Below, one piece after another: positions 6,712-9,564 of a stretch of 9,564 nt of DNA (position 1 is the first letter of the stretch; the number at the start of each line of letters is the position of its first letter). This stretch comes from Actinobacteria bacterium 13_1_20CM_4_69_9 (lineage in GTDB: Bacteria; Actinomycetota; Thermoleophilia; Gaiellales; Gaiellaceae), in assembly GCA_001920085.1 (NCBI GenBank), contig MNJC01000117.1:1-9564 (forward strand), given 5' to 3'. A program made the position numbers and the translations under genes. The notes beneath the pieces were generated by a model. It was not told the origin of the DNA, searched no databases, and saw only the letters and a program-made list of their open reading frames with translations.

Positions 6712-7286
6712 CAGGAGACCTCTCGCTCGAGGCACAGCCCGTACAGGAAGCGGCCGATCTCCTCGAGCGGCAGCACGGCGTCGGCGGCGGTCGCGGCGAT
6801 CGCGGCGTCCGGCATCGTGCGCCGCTCGGCGCCGTGGGGATCCTGGACGAGCGCCACGCCGCCGCGCCGTTTCACGGCGGCGAGCCCGGCGGCGCCGTCC
6901 TCGTTCGCGCCGGTGAGGATGATCCCGATCACGCCGCGCCCGTAGGCGTAAGACGCCGACTCGAACAGGACGTCGATCGAGGGGCGCGCATACTGAACGC
7001 GCTCGTCGACGGAGAGCGCGAAGGAGCCTCGCTCGACGAGCAGATGGTAGTCCGGCGGCGCGATGTAGACATGGCCGCGCTCGATCGGCATCTTGTCCTC
7101 GACGTCTTGCACGGGGCGTTTGACCCGCAGCCGCAGCAGGTCCGCGAGGCCGGTCGGCGCCGACGTCGAGTGACGGTGCTGCGCGACGACGACGGGCTGG
7201 TCGACCTGGATCGGCAGGTCGGCGAGCAGCCGGCCGACGGCGTCGAGCCCGCCCCACGAAGCGCCGACGCAGATCAGCTCGTACAC
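6711..7286 (-). CDS. cheB: CheB-type methylesterase without receiver domain
   Basis: A 191-aa CheB catalytic domain. This enzyme family removes methyl esters from (and deamidates) glutamate/glutamine side chains of chemoreceptors. The serine-hydrolase triad is visible: Ser10 in GASWGG, His37 in AQHRHS and Asp130 in TGANEDGAAG. VYIAPPDYHLLV and RPSIDVLFESAS are further family motifs. Classical CheB has an N-terminal receiver of about 120 residues plus a linker that restrains the active site; here the protein starts directly with the catalytic fold, so it cannot be activated by its own phosphorylation. The GTG start lies 11 nt after the cheR stop with a weak RBS, and the stop overlaps the kinase start downstream. 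With no receptor gene in view, the substrate is unknown. Solitary CheB/CheR pairs beside PAS kinases occur in non-motility 'alternative cellular function' systems. Confidence 0.93.
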   Translation of the reverse strand: MYELICVGASWGGLDAVGRLLADLPIQVDQPVVVAQHRHSTSAPTGLADLLRLRVKRPVQDVEDKMPIERGHVYIAPPDYHLLVERGSFALSVDERVQYARPSIDVLFESASYAYGRGVIGIILTGANEDGAAGLAAVKRRGGVALVQDPHGAERRTMPDAAIAATAADAVLPLEEIGRFLYGLCLEREVS

Positions 7287-7297
7287 CGGAGCACGAC

Positions 7298-8149
7298 CTA
7301 ACTCACTTTCTTGTAGAGCCGCTCGTTGGCGTCGAGGTCCTCGTAGCGGTCCTCGAACGGGCTGAACCTGATCGACTCCTTCGCGCCGAGCGCGAGGACG
7401 CCGAACATCGCCAGGCTGTCGTAGAACAGCCGGTGGACGCGGTCCTGCAACGCCCGGTCGAAGTAGATCATCACGTTGCGGCAGACGATGACGTTGAACT
7501 CGTTGAACGAGCGATCGGAGACGAGGTTGTGCTGGGCGAAGACGACGTTCTCGACGAGGGAACGTTGGAACTGGGCACCGTCGTACTTCGCGAGGTAGTA
7601 CTCCGAGAACGCGCGCTGCCCGCCCGCCTTGATGTAGTTCTGCGTGTACTCGCGCATCTTGTCGAGTGGGAAGACGCCCGCTCGTGCGCGGTCGAGGACC
7701 GATTCGTTGATGTCCGTCGCATAGATGCGGGCCCGCTCGTAGACCCCCTCCTCGAGGAGGAGAATCGCGAGGGAATACACCTCCTCACCCGTCGAGCAGC
7801 CGGCGACCCAGATGCGGGTGAAGGGATACGTGCGGAGCAGCGGGACGACCTTCTCGCGAACCGCGACGTAAAAGGTCGGATCGCGGAACATCGCCGTGAC
7901 GTTGATCGAGAGGTCGAGCAGCAGCCGCTCCATGCAAGCCGGGTCGTGCAGGAGCCTGTCCTGGAGCGCCGAGATCGTCGACACGCCCTCGGCGTGGGCA
8001 CGCCGCCACACGCGCCGGCGCAGGGAGGCCGGAGCGTACTCGCGGAAGTCGAATCCGTAGCGGCGGTACACACCCTCGAGCAGGAGCCCCAGCTCGATCT
8101 CGTCGACGTCGTCGCGCTCGGCGGCCTGCTCGTCGGCCTTCGCTGCCAT
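7298..8149 (-). CDS. cheR: CheR-type SAM-dependent protein methyltransferase
   Basis: A 283-aa protein with the complete CheR layout. An N-terminal helical domain (about 15-85) ends in SINVTAMFRDPTFY, corresponding to the family's N-T-x-F-FR motif. The Rossmann-like domain has the SAM-binding motif VAGCSTGEEVYSLAI (115-129), ATDINESVLDRA and VIVCRNVMIYFD (220-231). CheR methylates glutamates of chemoreceptors using S-adenosylmethionine. No TPR extension or receptor-tethering domain is present. The ATG lies 5 nt after the stop of the hybrid kinase, and cheB follows 11 nt later, so methylation and demethylation enzymes are made together. No chemoreceptor, CheA or CheW is in the window. The target may be a sensor encoded upstream, possibly the truncated hybrid kinase, or a non-receptor protein. 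Confidence 0.94.
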   Translation of the reverse strand: MAAKADEQAAERDDVDEIELGLLLEGVYRRYGFDFREYAPASLRRRVWRRAHAEGVSTISALQDRLLHDPACMERLLLDLSINVTAMFRDPTFYVAVREKVVPLLRTYPFTRIWVAGCSTGEEVYSLAILLLEEGVYERARIYATDINESVLDRARAGVFPLDKMREYTQNYIKAGGQRAFSEYYLAKYDGAQFQRSLVENVVFAQHNLVSDRSFNEFNVIVCRNVMIYFDRALQDRVHRLFYDSLAMFGVLALGAKESIRFSPFEDRYEDLDANERLYKKVS

Positions 8150-8154
8150 GTTCT

Positions 8155-9564
8155 CTACTTGTACAACCAGACCCGCATCAGCGATAGGAGCTGATCGGTG
8201 TCGACCGGTTTCGTGATGTAGTCGGAGGCCCCGGCGGCGATCGCCTTCTCCCGGTCGCCCTTCATCGCCTTCGCCGTGAGGGAGATGATCGGGAGCTGCG
8301 TGAAGCTCTCGTCGGCGCGGATCAGGCGCGTCGTCGCGTAGCCGTCGAGCTCCGGCATCATGATGTCCATCAGGACGAGGTCAACGTCCGGCCTCTGCCG
8401 CAGCAGCTCGACCCCGTCCTTCCCGTTCTCGGCGTAGAGCACGTCCATGCCGTGCGCTTCGAGGACGCTCGTCAGCGCGAAGACGTTCCGGACGTCGTCG
8501 TCGACGATGAGGATCTTCTTGTCCTTGAAGACCTCCTCGGCAGAGTGCAGCTGCTCGAGCAGGCGCTGCTTCTCCCGCGGAAGCTTCCGCTCGACGCGGT
8601 GCAGGAAGAGCGCCGTCTCGTCGAGCAGCCGCTCGGGCGAGCTGGCGTCCTTGACGACGATCGTGTCGGCTAGCTTGCGAAGCTCGGTCGTCTCGCGCTC
8701 CGTCAGCTCCTTCCCGGTGTAGACGATCACCGGCGTCGAGGCGAAGCGCTCGTCCCGGCGGATCTGGTCGAGCAGATCGAAGCCGCTGCGCTTCGGGAGC
8801 TTGAGGTCGACGACCATGCAGTCGTAGCGCTGCAGCTGGAGCGCCTCGAGCGCCTCGTCCCCGGAGCCGACCGCCGTCACCTCGACGTCGTCTCCGCCGC
8901 CGATCAGCTCGACGAGGGCGTTTCGCTCGGCCTCGTTGTCCTCGACGACGAGCAGGTGCTTGACCTCGCGGTCGATGAACGTCCGGATCGCGCCGAACGT
9001 CTCCGCGAGCCCTTCCTTCGACACCGGCTTCTCGACGAACGCGACCGCGCCTGCGCGCAGCGCGTTCTGGCGGCCGTCGCCGGCCGACACGATGTGCACG
9101 GGGATGTGCCGCGTGTCGGGATGCTGCTTGAGCCGCTCGAGAAGGGTCCAGCCGTCCATCACCGGCAGCTCCATGTCGAGGATGATCGCGTCGGGCTTGT
9201 ACTCGTGCGCGAGCGCGAGCCCGGAGTCGCCGCGCAGCGCGACGATGCCCTTGAAGCCGCGCTCCCGGGCGACGTCGAGCTCCGTTCGGGCCATCTCGGG
9301 GTCGTCCTCGACGATCAGCACGACACGGTCGCCCTGCTGGATCTCGTCGCGGTCGTCGCGGACCTCGCTGGGGAGGAGGAGCGCCGGGTCGAGCTCCTGC
9401 TCCTCGGCGATCCGCGCGGGCCGGCCGCCGTTGTCCTCGGACGCCATCGGTACCGCGACTTCGTCGTCCACCGCCAGCTCGTCGCGCGGCGTGGGGTCGT
9501 GCGGCTGGAACGACGACGGCAGGAAGAGCGTGAAGGTGCTGCCCTCGCCGGGCGTGCTCTCGAC
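8155..9564 (-). CDS. Hybrid histidine kinase, C-terminal part with three receiver domains (partial)
   Basis: The 5' end lies beyond the right edge: the frame stays open to base 9564, and the first visible residues (VESTPGEGSTFTLFLP) are the end of a HATPase domain just after its G2 box. A GTG at 9471 is therefore not the start. The 469 visible residues continue with an acidic linker (about 17-78) and three tandem receivers: about 80-197 (Glu86-Asp88, phospho-acceptor Asp130, Ser160, Lys179), 203-320 (Asp253, Thr283, Lys305) and 349-465 (Asp355-357, Asp400, Thr430, Lys452). All three keep the phospho-acceptor Asp and the Lys. A charged helical linker (320-347) precedes the third, which is the most canonical (LMDIMMPELDGYATT). 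The sensor part is unseen. It presumably starts the relay that feeds the receivers and kinases encoded downstream. Its TAG stop lies 5 nt before cheR. Confidence 0.93.
   Translation of the reverse strand, partial: VESTPGEGSTFTLFLPSSFQPHDPTPRDELAVDDEVAVPMASEDNGGRPARIAEEQELDPALLLPSEVRDDRDEIQQGDRVVLIVEDDPEMARTELDVARERGFKGIVALRGDSGLALAHEYKPDAIILDMELPVMDGWTLLERLKQHPDTRHIPVHIVSAGDGRQNALRAGAVAFVEKPVSKEGLAETFGAIRTFIDREVKHLLVVEDNEAERNALVELIGGGDDVEVTAVGSGDEALEALQLQRYDCMVVDLKLPKRSGFDLLDQIRRDERFASTPVIVYTGKELTERETTELRKLADTIVVKDASSPERLLDETALFLHRVERKLPREKQRLLEQLHSAEEVFKDKKILIVDDDVRNVFALTSVLEAHGMDVLYAENGKDGVELLRQRPDVDLVLMDIMMPELDGYATTRLIRADESFTQLPIISLTAKAMKGDREKAIAAGASDYITKPVDTDQLLSLMRVWLYK

Noticed and set aside
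4786..6945. 719-codon open frame on the plus strand opposite the soluble kinase and cheB
   Set aside because: It has low-complexity Leu/Arg/Glu/Asp composition and spans two real genes and their overlap. It is a reverse-complement shadow.
6712..7257. N-terminal extension of the soluble kinase into cheB (about 180 extra codons)
   Set aside because: The extension is arginine/alanine shadow sequence of cheB. The receiver begins cleanly at the ATG at 6711, which has an RBS-like GAGAGG and overlaps the cheB stop.
7747..7758. CTCCTCGAGGAG palindrome
   Set aside because: It arises from Leu/Glu codons in the helix LLLEEG of CheR; such palindromes are expected in GC-rich coding DNA.
9469..9471. GTG as the start of the three-receiver protein
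   Set aside because: The frame continues without a stop to the window edge and encodes the end of a kinase ATPase domain, so the GTG is an internal valine.
1..9564. CRISPR arrays, tRNA/rRNA genes, insertion sequences, phage or toxin-antitoxin genes
   Set aside because: No regularly spaced repeats, cloverleaf-like sequences, transposase or integrase motifs were seen. The only repeats are the short hairpins listed.

Overview
The window is clearly GC-rich. All seven protein genes that I trust lie on the minus strand and are transcribed from right (about 9564) to left (about 650), with gaps of 0-11 nt or overlaps at most junctions. This reads as the distal part of one long signal-transduction operon. 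The protein style suggests a high-GC actinobacterium, perhaps of the Thermoleophilia (Gaiellales/Solirubrobacterales) type. The clues are an actinobacterial 7TM/HisKA_3 kinase with a NarL regulator, and a 'VTLVFTDVEGST' class III cyclase domain. There is no rRNA or other taxonomic marker, so this placement is inference.

Layout in transcription order: (1) the C-terminal part of a hybrid histidine kinase, running off the right edge, with the end of its ATPase domain and three tandem receiver domains (9564-8155); (2) a CheR-type SAM methyltransferase (8149-7298); (3) a CheB-type methylesterase without the usual receiver domain (7286-6711); (4) a soluble REC-PAS-GAF-PAS-HisKA-HATPase kinase (6711-4339), whose start overlaps the cheB stop as TGATG; (5) a stand-alone CheY-like receiver (4285-3935); (6) a membrane sensor kinase with about eight TM helices, a GAF-like region, a PAS domain and HisKA_3 (3938-1863), whose GTG start overlaps the previous stop as GTGA; (7) an unusual fusion of a class III nucleotide cyclase-like domain to a complete NarL-type response regulator (1856-651).

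Downstream of the operon lie a possible 30-codon ORF (580-488), a strong GC-rich hairpin that could be the terminator (462-435), and a second perfect hairpin built from two GGGTCWGACCC half-sites (426-402). The left end holds a broken remnant of an MMPL-family membrane protein: only the C-terminal part remains, it carries a frameshift, and its 5' break lies at an inverted repeat (245-272).

Working model (inference): three kinases and six receiver domains form a multi-input phosphorelay. CheR and CheB would set an adaptation state, although no chemoreceptor, CheA, CheW or flagellar gene is visible. The membrane kinase and its neighbouring cyclase-NarL fusion look like the cognate pair that converts the signal into transcription, and possibly into cyclic nucleotide output. 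The most unusual element is the cyclase-REC-LuxR fusion, with altered catalytic residues and a plausible internal start that would also yield a normal-length NarL regulator.
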